Below, in pieces: positions 1 to 12,500 of a DNA stretch of 64,000 nt. The notes below the pieces were generated by a model. It did no database searches. It was given only the letters and a program-made list of their open reading frames with translations, and was not told the DNA's origin. The stretch's first letter is position 1. Each line of letters begins with the position of its first letter. Origin of the DNA: Eumeta japonica (taxonomy: Eukaryota; Arthropoda; Insecta; Lepidoptera; Psychidae); assembly GCA_005406025.1 (NCBI GenBank), contig BGZK01001376.1, positions 99,174 to 163,173 on the forward strand, given 5' to 3'. The position numbers and the translations under genes are program-made.

Positions 1-115
1 CTCTAGTGGCGCGTTTGCTCGTTTGCGCCTAAAAAACTCAGATTTTTTTTTTTGCTTTAAGAATGAAATTAGAGTATATGATTTTTTCAATGTTTTTCTC
101 GGAATTTCATTTATA

Positions 116-121
116 TTTATT
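116..121 (-). promoter_or_regulatory. Candidate poly(A) signal for the receptor gene
   Basis: AATAAA on the minus strand about 346 nt after the receptor stop codon, in AT-rich sequence. The hexamer is common by chance here and I can see no transcript evidence, so it only indicates that the 3' end could lie near the left edge of the window. Confidence 0.3.
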
Positions 122-199
122 ACGATTATTCGATATGTATACAAATTTCAAACAATATAATAAAATTTTTAACGAAATAATTTCATTCTCTCGATGAAA

Positions 200-294
200 A
201 GGGTGTTATCTATTGCTCTACTCTTCACAAGCAGTGAAATCTTCATTCACAGGGTGTTATTTAGTGCTTCAAAAACAATGAAATCTTCATTCAC
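200..294. repeat. Tandem duplication, units of 51 and 44 bp
   Basis: Unit 200-250 and unit 251-294 both begin AGGGTGTTAT and both end TGAAATCTTCATTCAC; the middles have diverged and differ by 7 bp. It lies in the presumed 3' untranslated region or just beyond the receptor gene. The remainder of 1-466 shows nothing else. Confidence 0.75.
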
Positions 295-466
295 CAACCC
301 AACCATCGACGTTAAACTTAGTATGGAGAAAAAGGTCCCAGTGGAAAATTTGATTCGGAAAAATCAAAAGACATTCGTAAAATCTTGACGTCCAATGTAA
401 TCAGTTCGATAAATCAAGTGAATATACAACAACGAATTATAATTCAAGCGTATACGTAGAGTGCCT

Positions 467-592
467 TCAACTCAGCAAGCCGTTCTTGGAGCCGTTCTCG
501 ATGAAGTGGGTGTCGCAGGTGACGCCGCAGCGGCCCGAGCTCCGGCAGTGCGCCACCGTGGGCAGGCTGATGCTCTGCGTCTTCCTGCGACC
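467..592 (-). CDS. Receptor exon 8: C-terminal tail and stop
   Basis: It encodes residues 461-501 and the TGA at 469-467. The acceptor is TATTCCAG in phase 0. The tail starts GRRKTQSISLPTV, containing a basophilic kinase-type site (RRKTQS), and has three more Cys residues. It is GC-rich and ends abruptly where AT-rich sequence begins, consistent with the end of coding sequence. Confidence 0.9.
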   Translation of the reverse strand, partial: GRRKTQSISLPTVAHCRSSGRCGVTCDTHFIENGSKNGLLS

Positions 593-3500
593 CTGGAATA
601 TGTGAATTCCATTGATGCACTAAAAATATATACGCTATATGTAATGATAACTTTCATTTTGATTAACTTAAATCTAGGTTACAGCTTACATTGCCGGCAC
701 ACTGGTACCTATGCTAGGAGGCGCCGCTCCTCTGATATACATTTAAACAAAAATATTAAGCATTGAATAAGAGTAAAAGAAAATCAGGGAAAGTATAGCT
801 ATTAGATCACCACTACTAAGTAGTATATAAATAACAAATTTGGTATAGCAAAAGTCTACTAATATAGATTATGCATATATACATTTATATATATAGAGGA
901 CTATATAATGAAGATGATGTTTCTTTGTCTGACCATAAAAAGTAACCATCATATCGGTGAAGGATTTTGACCATTCGACGCGGATTGTTTGTAGATGTTT
1001 ATTATAAGCTCGGTATATTTCATGGATTCATTATACTATTCACCATTCCTTTTTATTATTTTAATAGCTCATAATGCCAAGCAAAAGGGGCGAGTGGTTG
1101 CTGTTATGTTATACACAGAGAAATATTACATTCATGTAGAACCGAAATGAACTTTGTTAATAACTTGAAAACTCATACAATGAACTGGTCACTCACTAAC
1201 TTTGGTAGAGTACGTACAAAATAGATTTTATTTGTAATGCCAAACAAAGACAATCTTTCTTCAAATCGATAAATGCTTCACCAAGAAATCAATTTCAAGG
1301 TTTTGGTGTCATAACATTAAGTGTTAAGATTCAAATATTGTTTTGCTTTATTTACTTCGAATTAGGTATTCAATACTTGTTATTTTTACTATGTACGTAA
1401 TTATCAAATATATTAATTATTACAACAAAATTATACTATTTTATCAATATCGATGATTTAGTAAAGCCAAAAAAGCCGTGAAACCACACAACAGTCCTTT
1501 AATGAAGACTATTTATTCTTCTTGCTCAACGTTACATTCGCCGATTTAATCCAGTTTCCATTTGGCATTCAGTCGAGCACCGGCGGGCGTTCGAATAAAA
1601 GCGTCGACATTCCCCCGACTGACTAAACGATCGGGCAGCGACAGACATATATACCTATCTATCTACCTATCTATCTCTCTGTTTTATCCTATCTGTCTGA
1701 TGGTCCTGCAGCTATCCATGATTTAGCAATTTACTTGTTTTGAATCTCCGACCTTTTTGTATTACGTCTGAAATTAAACATAAAATACTCCCAACGAAAA
1801 TAGACTACCTTAAAGTCTGTGAGTTTTGTTATATCCATAACTTAGAGTATTTTTTATTTATTTTAAACCAGCACTATTTCTTTGTTTAAAGATCGAGGGT
1901 ATGAGTTATTCAGCGTATGCAGCTCCGACGTTATCAACATTTGGAACACTATGCTCTGCAAAACAAGATGATATATAAATTAAAGTCGGCCAAAGTTTCT
2001 ACTAACATCAACTCTTTGAACTTTTTCTGGTCAAATATGACCGATCTGTTTGTTAAGTTACTGTAACAGTACTTCTTTCTATTTAGTTGATAACCAATTC
2101 ATGTACACAATGATAATTATGCAGATTCTCATCAACACCGAATTTAGGTCTATCATTTATCCATCTATTCAAATGCCACTTTTTAAAATAATATTTTTTT
2201 TAAATCTCTGAAAGATTATCAATTTAATCTTAATCAAATATAAGCTTAATCAAATCTAAGCATTTACATTTGATAAAATAAACGTTATTCGTTGATTCGT
2301 TGTATTCTTGTTGTCAAACTCATATATTGCATTTGCTGTATTCATTTGATTGGTTGGAATAATATCGTCATAGTTGGTTGCATTATTTGTTTATCCTTAT
2401 TTTGAATCTTACAAAGCTAAATAAAAGTGACCACGTTTACCGAATAGTATCTTAACCTAATTAATCAGGTCTTGAATGATATTTAAAAAGCGCGATATTT
2501 GATATTTAACCAAACAGAATAATTGACACGAATTGTTTAAGTTGTGACAGTATTGAATTTTATTACGAACTATAACTGGCACCTGAGCTGCCTCAGTTAC
2601 AAACACATACATTGTTGAGACTATAATATTTCAACACATACGAGTATATGCGTAAAATTATGAAGTATTTTAACTTGTATTAGCAAATTTAGTGTAAGCT
2701 CGTGTCATAGGTTTAACAAGAGTTCGGTACCCCTTTAAATATTTTTTTTATTATTGTTATTACTTAAATTTAACTGATTTTACAAAGTGGTGTGTATCGA
2801 ATACCTTGTTGGAGGTGGTGCCGCGGCTGAGCGTGCTCATCGGCTCGGGCTGGCCCGTGGGCGCGCAGCAGAACGCGCGCCGGTACTCGCGCCGGAATTT
2901 ACCTGAAAAACAAAAAAATATAGAACAAGCCTTAGTTTAAAAAATAAACTAAAAAGGAAAAAATATCTAGAAAATAAACCACTCATAACTTTGCAACGGA
3001 CCGACCGATCGAAACGTGGTTTACGACATACAATAGGGGTTTACTCAACTTAGATTTCCAGAAAACTTGAACTAATTTCGCCCTGTAGTGTTTGAGAAAT
3101 CACAAAAACAAAATTTAAAGAAAAACCTTTCAGGCTACCGATCGATATCAAGACCCAATCAATTCTTTTCTGTAATTAAATGAATTGTATCTGCCACAAA
3201 GTACATAAAAATTGGTTGATTTGTTCGAACAGCCCAACACGACGAGGTTATGTTGCGTTGAAGTTAAAGAGATGCTATGGCAACCTTTGAAATCCATTAT
3301 TGAATCAGCTCTATGGTATCATCATACTTCATTTTCACCAAATTTACATAACTGTACTAAACAGCTCAATTGGGTACTAATAAGTGGTGTAAAAACCATA
3401 AAAGGAATACTCGATTTTGGTACATTTGTTTACCTATTCTTTGACTATTCTTTTTTTATTATAAAAATGTATGTATATTTTTTATAACAAAGCCGTTCAT

Positions 3501-6500
3501 ATAATGTCACGTCATGCATTTGTTGAAAATTCAATGAAAAATCTAAATGTGTGGTTGGAGGACAACCGTCATGAACGAAGTTTTTTTTTTATATTTTACA
3601 TTTAATATTTTAAAATAGTATTCAATTATTAAAAGTTAAATATTAAGTAGTGAATTATGAATTATATGAAAATACCAAATAAGACATTTCAAGATGGAAA
3701 AGAAAGAAAGTCTGAGAGAAAGTGAAAGTCGCATGGAAGGGGCGTAACGCTTTTACGCTCTGTTATGTTACGATTTCCGCCAGTTCACACCTATCGCAAA
3801 GCCGCGTTAAGAGAAAATTAGTTCGAAAAATTTATTGACCCCCAAAATCATAACTAACTTATCACGCCGTATGATCGTGATTGCATCAGCTAATCCTGTA
3901 CGTGAACCAAATCGCAAATATTTTCGCCCAACACATTTGAATAAAAAATGGCAATGACAGACAAACAGACCAACAGACGCGAGAATGATGCTGTAAGGAT
4001 TTTGTTTTTTCATCAATATATGGAACTCCAATAAGAAATCACTATGTCGGCTGTGGGCTAACCATCTCTATAATTACGAACATGCCCATAAATGTTTGTC
4101 TCCTTGGTTTCAACGCTCGTTATAATATATGCTATACTATTATCACACTTTCTTAAGATATTAAAATTCTACTTGCGACTTGATTTTGTAAAGCTGTGAT
4201 GCTCATTGAGATAGTAAACTTATCTGGATTGACCAACGCCGTCATAAAAACAAGAACATGCTTACAGAAGTACCAGTTCAGACTTTCGGTCCTTATTCAC
4301 CTAAAATAGGTTTATATTCCCAAACAATATGCCGGTAACATTTGAATTTATTAATCGTAATTGTAATTAACTAAATAAGCTTTTACCGGATTTCACCCGG
4401 TATTTCTGCTAAATCCTCTATAAATATCATATTTAAAGTTTTGAGATTTACGGCATGGATTCCTATTCCGAGGGCATCGAATTAAAACAAAATTTCAGTT
4501 AAGTAAGGGCAAGTTACGCTTCCCCGACTTAAAGGTACAATGTAACAAAATCTGTTGAGACTTAAAGAATGAAATACGCAGCCAGGCTGTCGACTTAAAA
4601 GGTGCAGCGATCGAAGTAACCAATATTTATCGAGGCAGTTAATTTGGGAAGTTCGGCAAAGGGCCGTGCTGCGGACGAGGGAATGCGCCCATAAATATTC
4701 TGGAGTTTAGGTTTTGGGCGCCCTTTAAAACTTAATCATGCGTTAATAGAGTTTGCTAACACAAATTATATCGTTCTAATAGACCCATAATTTGGGTTTG
4801 AATCGAAATTACTGAATTTATTCTGTACGTCAACAGAACGGCTTTATTAATAAGATTATAATCAATCATATTATCCAATAACCATATTTATGTACAATTA
4901 TGGGTAAATGTATGATTTATATGCAATGTGTATGTATAATGGCATATTTATGTATAATAATCTAATAGTGTGTTTGTTTAAATTGTCATGTTTTTTTTTA
5001 TTAATTCTTGTAAACTCTTGTGAAAGTTTGGCATAATTAGAAGAATTTTCTATTTTTTTTAATACGTCTCTGCTTCGGCTAACGAAACAAATATCTTTTA
5101 TTAAGAAATTTTGATGCAACAGATAAATAGATATAATATGTAACATCAACTTAATTTTTCTTTGATAACAATTTTTTTTAACTTAATGTGTCACCTTCCC
5201 GTCTCTTCCCCAATGACCAATTGTATTTCAATAATAAGTCTATTTTAATTATTGAAACTGGATATTTCTTTATATAGATGAACGTATTTTTATTAACTTC
5301 TATTTTTTTTAATATTTGAAATCGAATATTAAAAAAATATTAAATCACTGGTTTTCAGTCATTGAACGTCCACCGCTAGACATAACCCTCCCCCTCCGCC
5401 CGACTCCGGCTTCAAGACCCTGGCCAGGTCTTCATTCCGCCCAGGGGAGGTCGTCCCACGTCGCCGCGTCACGTTCGTGATCGCCGCTCTGTTTGTTGTA
5501 GCTAATTGAACATTTATGTGAATTCCGTTTAAATACGATGCGCGCGCGTGCGTGCGGACGCGCTCACCGCTCATGAAGTTGTATATGAGCGGGTTGACGG
5601 CCGAGTTGGCGTAGCACAGCACGTGCGTCAGCAGCGCCAGGCACGTGACCGCGTCGCTCTGCTCTATCAGGTGCGTGTATCTGTGGAACGCAAATACACA
5701 GCTCACGGTTATTGCAATTTTCTCAGTCAGTTGTCTTGAGTCATAATCTGGACATCGATCTTAACCTTCTATCAAAATGATTGTAAGTTTTGCGTATGCT
5801 TTACCATTTACGCAACTCGTCGATTCATATTAGTATTATTTTAAATAAAAATAGAAGACATCAATTCCATTACTTCCTTGCTTAACCTTTATATTCTACA
5901 GATGTATTTTTGTATTTTAAGTGATTTTACTTAAAATCAAATTGAATTATTTCGTATGAAGTTATATGATTAATCAATAATATTAGATCTAAAACCAGCG
6001 TTGTTTGATTAACATCGTTGGTTTAGATGCCCTTTGAATGTTCGCCTTTGTTAATGAAATCATATTATGTATAATATTTATAGTTTCTAAATACAAAGAC
6101 CTCCAATATCACAACGTTTTCACCTTAGATTGAAGGACTTAGTCGTTGATGGCTCCACGGGGGCTCGATGCGGGAAGAGGACCTACTAAAACCCATCATC
6201 GCCCGACTGGTAGAAACCAATACCAAGGCTTGGCGTGCTTTTGGAGGCACGAAACAAAGGGCATGGAGCAAAAGGAAATTTGTAAAAGTCTCATCAATTC
6301 GCCCATGATCAAAATTGTCACCAATTTCCGTGGTTAAGATTTGCGCCATTCTCTGTGACAATAGCTGCATCCAATTTCTTTGTTCCTTATTTTATAAGCA
6401 TCACATTATGTCGTTGTTTAACACTAAATAAATATACATAACAATAATTTACAACTGTAACGTCGCGTCCCAAAGTACCAATTTCGCGAAAGTGATAACA

Positions 6501-9500
6501 AGTCGTATTTAAAACGTTGTAATGTGCCAAAACGACATTACAACTTCGTTATGGGGCAACTCTACGAAACGATAGTACCCCTTAATGTTTTATATTCCAG
6601 GAAGCTCGTTTGTACGAGGAGATGTGGCCGACTGCAGAACTTGACGCCGCTGCCGCGCGCCGTGATATTAAAATGGAGTACTTTTAGCCAAACACTCTGC
6701 CCTCGCTAAGGGCTTTTACGATGGTCAGCCCGTAGCGTTCACGGCTTTATTCGCGTTTTCGGGTGATTTCGGATTCAATGCGTCGTTTTCGATTATGTTT
6801 TATGACTTAACACGGGAATAACGACTACTATTTATTTTTTCCTGTTGATGGCGCAGCTAAAATTAGTACAGGGACTAGGTGAGTTTTTTTCGGCAGGAAG
6901 GTTGAGTATAACATCAGTAAATTGTTCTGATATTACTGTGTCATGTTTTTATATTGTACGATGCAAAATTGATAAAGAAAATCTTGGAATTACTAAACTT
7001 AATTAAGACAAAATTTTTAAAACGGTGTTATTTAATAACGCCAATCTAAACTATCCAAATCAATGAAAATGACATCCAAATTTTTTATTTTATTTACACT
7101 GATTTTCATATTAAAATATAAAATCGTCTTTAATAGGCTTACACGTAAAAGTCTGCCACATCCTGATTACGATTCCGTCTTGATGCTGTCGGACCTTCAT
7201 TTCTAAGGTTCAACTTCTTTTGGTGTATTCGTATTCTAAAATGCTAATATAACTTATTTTTATAATCTGGCAATAGGAATTAAAAAACTGACCAAGAGCA
7301 TATCGGACAATGCTCAGTGTAGGACTCCGTAGCCGTTGCTACAAAGAAATGCAAATTAAAACTACTTTGTTACATTTTTTTTAGTATTTCTCTCACGAAG
7401 TAGGTATAAACACTTCAGTTGCCTATAACTAGGTAAACAAATAGTTGCGTCGACTATCGCTCTTGAACTAGTGTAAACTAAAGTGCGCCAGCGAGTGAGC
7501 GCCTCTTCATGGAACTTAAGTCCTTTTGTTGAGAAGTGCCGTTTTTAACAATTACTTAAAAAGGGTATATACGATTATATTAAAAATAATTTTCGTTAAA
7601 AGTATTACTTAAGCTCTTGTCATTTTTTTCATATTTTTTGGACTTATAATTTAAAAAAAAAGACGAAATCACACAATGTTTGCTACGTTCGGAGCAATTA
7701 TTTTCGAAAATATTCACTTAATCAAAAAAATTGCTTACAAACCTCAACATTTTTTTAAAAAAATAGCTATCAATATACTTGCCAAACCTTGATGTTTGTC
7801 ATAACTTTTTTTTTCAGCTTCTGATACATGCATGGAGTGCTCGTGAAGTAATAGACGCTAAATAGATCTAGAAGTAATTTAATTCAGTTTGAAAATCTGT
7901 CAGGCTTCAATTTGACAAAATGTGAACCGGTGATTTTTCACTGTTTTATCGGACAGTACCCGAACAACAGAAATTTGATCAGCGTCTTTCGTGTTTGCCG
8001 TGGCAATATGACAACTTTCCACGGGAAAACTCATATACCTATGTTCACTTCCAGTAATAAATATTCACGTACACAATATATGTGTACACTATATATTGTC
8101 TAAAACTTACACATTACATTCCCTTACCTTAAAGGTTACATAACGCCATCTGTCTTAACAATGTTGCATAAAGCTTACCTTTACCTTGACTAACTACACC
8201 AAAAAAATAAATTTTTTTTGATTAAAAATAATTTAACTACGTCAAAATTCTACGAGATAAAGTATAAACAAAGAAACATTCAAAAAATATTTCAAACAGT
8301 ATCTTTCCAGGGATGACATTTATATTGGTTAAGTTAAACGCAAAACGTTACCAAGTATAGATTTTATCAAAATCTCTATATCTGTTTGCGAAATGTGAAC
8401 GTGAAAAATTATGTACACACGATAATCGCTCATGTAAAACAATAAATAAGTAAAACGGAGCTTGTCACGCTACCTACTGAAATAACTTTCACATTCCTTA
8501 GGCCCTCATTCGTAAAATTGGCGTCGAGCGCGCATCCAGTCGCCGCATAAAAACGGAGGACGGATCCAAGCTCCATTACTGTATTTAGGAAGTTTATTCG
8601 TTCGCGAGGCCCTAAACTTGACGTTTAATCTCCGTTCCGGCTGACGGCCTCGTAGGGCGCGAGCTTTTTAAGCATGCATGCGCGATATCGACACAGCCTA
8701 ACGGCCTCCTCGTATCGACTCGTTCGCGCTCTCTTATTCATGTACGCGAAAGTCCATTCGATTTTCCTTTCTGAGAATTGAAACGTTAGAGGTATTTAAT
8801 GAATAGTCGATTTCGGACAAGCTCTAGGTTCGATTACAATTGAGTGTAAAAGTTTTAGTCTAGACCAAACTTGGGTACAGTTTGGATATGGATTTAAGCA
8901 TTAAATGACGTTAATGACCATCATCTTTCTGAGCCTGACGTAAACTCTCTGGAGTTTCTCTTATAGTCACATAATCGCTCTAGAAATTTCGACTCTGAAA
9001 TTTCAAATCTCGCTGTTTTTTTGTGATTCTACTATTATAAACGCGAAATTTTGTAAGGATTTACGTTTTTTATGTTCGCGAAGCTTTCACATAAAAACTA
9101 TCCAACAGATTTTAATGAAAAATCTAAGTATTACACATTCATATCTTTACAAATTATGATATATGTCTTATTCTAATATATATCAGAATAAGATATATAT
9201 CATAGTTTGTAAAAAAACTACCTTTTCTTCGCGACTTTGCTTGCATGAACGTAGCAAAAGTAGAGCCGGTATCTATATTGAGAACGGAATTAAAATTGAA
9301 AGCTAGACCGAAATAGGAATCATCGTGGGCAGCGTGATTGGTCGGTATAAAAAATGAAGTCCATTCTAAGTCCACAGGAGTGGAGTCGCGAGAAATAGCT
9401 AGTTTCAAATATAGTAGTTCTATTTAGAAACGAAATGTTTGTTGTCGACACTTTGTTTTTACGTTAAATTATCAATTTAAATTAAGAACTACTTAAAATA

Positions 9501-12500
9501 CAGAACCCTAACTATCAAACATTACGCCCCTTATTCAGATTATAAAAAAAATACATCGCATCTACAAAGACCCATGTAAATATTGAAGATATATTGCGGC
9601 ATAGGAATTATCCTTTGGTAGATAAATGACCCTAGCTAAACCTAGAATCTGAATAAGGGTAGTGTTTTATTTTAACCCTCCTTTGTTTCTGCACTGGATT
9701 CTAGAAAATACTAGCAAATAAAGAAACACCATATGCCTTAAATGTCGGTTTTCTAAAATGAGGTCTATATATTGTAGTCCAATGAGTATTATTATAATCA
9801 ACTTTTAGATGTGTGTAGGTAAGCAAAACGCAAGACAGGCGATTAGAAGTGTATAAATGCAAACAAAGAGACAAGTTTATTATGTTGAGCGTCAGTTAAG
9901 TAAACTTACAAAACTCAATTTATTCACTAAGTATGTTTTCCACAGGATACAATTCATACATAAAATTCATGATGTTTTTGAAGTGTGTGCATGTTTTTCA
10001 TTGCTTTTTTGAAGTTATACTTCTTTAGGCGCATTATAAAAAAATGATGAAAATGAAATTTTAAGATGCGCGCGCATCATTGTAACACAAAATTAACAGG
10101 TTGAAGCTGCCCGCTTCGAATTCGAATCCGAATTAGAATTCTAATTTCGAATAATGAGAGAATTTATGTTACACTTGATGTATGAAAATAAATATTTATT
10201 TATTTATTTAATTTTTAAGATTTAAACTTAACTTTATTGACTGTATTGACTATCGTTTTCCAGTCCTTTTATTATTTTATTGTAATTAATTACTTGCATG
10301 CAATTAAAAATTATTTTTAATGATGCCAAAGAAGTATAACTTCTCACGCACGTACATAAGTACACGCACCCATTTTTTTTATTGAAGTTTACTCCTTAAG
10401 AATCGATTTTCATGTAAGGCCTCCGGTCTGGAAAATTTGTGAATGAAATTAATAAAACACTAAATCAAAAGCGTTACTCTTTTCTACGCAACGTACCTTG
10501 TTCATCTTTTAAATTGAAATCATGTATGTTTAGTGCGGTGCGGCATGGTGTGGCGCGGCGTGGTTTAGCATAACGTGGCGTGGCATAACGTGTCATGTCG
10601 TGTAGGGTCGCGAGGTATAATGTAATATAATATAATGTTATATCCTATTCGAGAACATTATCTACCTTTATGTAAAATGTCACGATTCGTAAATCGCGTA
10701 TCTATTTCTATCAATGTGGTAACTATTTTATTTTATTTATTTATATCTATGTGGTAGTTTATATATTTTTTTAATATTTTTAATTTTTATTTCTAACATA
10801 ATTAATATACAAAGTGACATCAATAGTGAAGCAAATTAACCTTCCTAACAATGTATCCATCTTCTATAAGTAATATATATTTATGTGACATGATTTATGC
10901 ATAACATTTTACGGAACCAATTGAAAAGTATGAATAAAATACATACACGCTTTCCGATGATGACGCAAGAGATGCATTTATTTACCCCCTTTGTTTGTTG
11001 CAAATTTAAAGACAATCGTACATAAGGAGTAAACTGTATTCGTGCGTCGGATCTAATACACACACATTTCTTTCATTGGTTACATAGTCTTTTTTTATTT
11101 GTTCATTTAGCACAGCAATGGGTATTCGTTTAGTGAACTTAACGACATGTCATCAATATACCTTATCATCAGTATACACTTCGTTTTTATGTCTTCTTAT
11201 CACACTCATGTTGAAATCTAAAATATATATAAAAAGAAAATTAAATAAAATCAACTTCAAAAATGTGACCTTAGAACAGAGAGCAGGTGCACAGGGAAGT
11301 AGCAGATAGCGAACATCAGCACCACGGCCACCAGCATCTTGGCCGCCTTGCGCCGCGACCGCAGCTGACCTGCAAAAGAACACCAGATGAAACGACCTCG
11401 GAAATTTATGATTATCTATTTATATTTATCGTGAGTCGTTTTGGCGGTGGAGAAAAACCAGCCAAGTCGGCATCGGAAGAGTGCAGCGAGGGTTCCTTAC
11501 CACCAATTATTTATTATAGATTTACTAAAAAAAAAAAATTGTGTTTTCTTTCATTCATCGAGTCCGACTCGCACTTGGCCAGTTTATATAATTTGTTGTT
11601 TTACTTTACGTTTTTCCCTACAATCACATCTAGTTTGATACTTATTACGTTTATTATCATCGTTTTTATTATGATTGAGCAAAATAATAAAAAAACTTTG
11701 AAAAACACGTTTCTTGTACGGGAACCCGAGCAAGATTTTTTCTTATTTATTAAGATTTCTGGGAAACACATATTTGTTGAAAATTTCAAGCCGACACTTA
11801 TTAGGGCTCAATAGATACAAGCCTTTATTTCCGTTCTCGCTTCCGATCCCTATTTCGTTATTGATAGCGATCCCGGTCTCATTTTTAATAATGATCCCGA
11901 TTCTTCTTCCGGTTCTGATCACAACGCCACTAAACAGAGGTACATTCACTTAGTGCATAATTTGACGTTTGGTTATTTCAGCAGTTTTGCTTATGTGAAA
12001 CTAAAGGAAAGAACAACGATCTAAATATATAACGTGTGTTTTATACTAAATTGAAGCCATTCCGTGTCCAAAGTTCGAACTTGATGGATTAGACTGATAG
12101 AACGGATAGAAAAACTACTGAATTTTCGTATCAAGTAAAACAAATATAATAGGACACCACTCCTCTCTCACATAAAGTTTTCACTTTGGCCGGAGATACA
12201 GCCACTCGAAGTGGAAATTGGGATTGATTGATTATCCGGCTTCATAGTATAAAAAAAAAACAATGCGCCGACAGACTAATGACGCTCCACTTTTATACAG
12301 AGCCTGTGTTTCGGCTAGAGGTACAGTCGATACGTATATAAATCGGTCACTTGAGAGTTTAGTAATTTCCGTGCGACCAACAAACAGACAAACACACAGG
12401 CCAGCTTGCAATCTGTACTTAGATCAGTCATAAACGAACAACAAAAGCGGTGCAACGCCAACCCTTATATAAAGAGCGAAATTAGAATCATATGTTAAAC

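Larger units (their letters stand above)
5681..11269 (-). other. Receptor intron 5 (5589 bp)
   Basis: Mostly AT-rich. It holds a CpG-rich block (8510-8760), a lepidopteran interspersed repeat followed by an inverted repeat (9020-9210), short palindromes at about 10115-10155, a TTTA run near 10190 and a degenerate GTGGCG-type repeat near 10530-10610. No exon-like frame was found besides the receptor exons. Confidence 0.8.

Noticed and set aside
5548..5739. Plus-strand ORF over receptor exon 6
   Set aside because: Antisense shadow of the TM7 exon.
10115..10155. Several short palindromes (TTCGAATTCGAA, TTAGAATTCTAA)
   Set aside because: Short and expected in a low-complexity AATTC-rich stretch.
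11287..11814. 175-codon plus-strand ORF
   Set aside because: Overlaps receptor exon 5 antisense and then runs through a repeat and low-complexity AT sequence; no domain.
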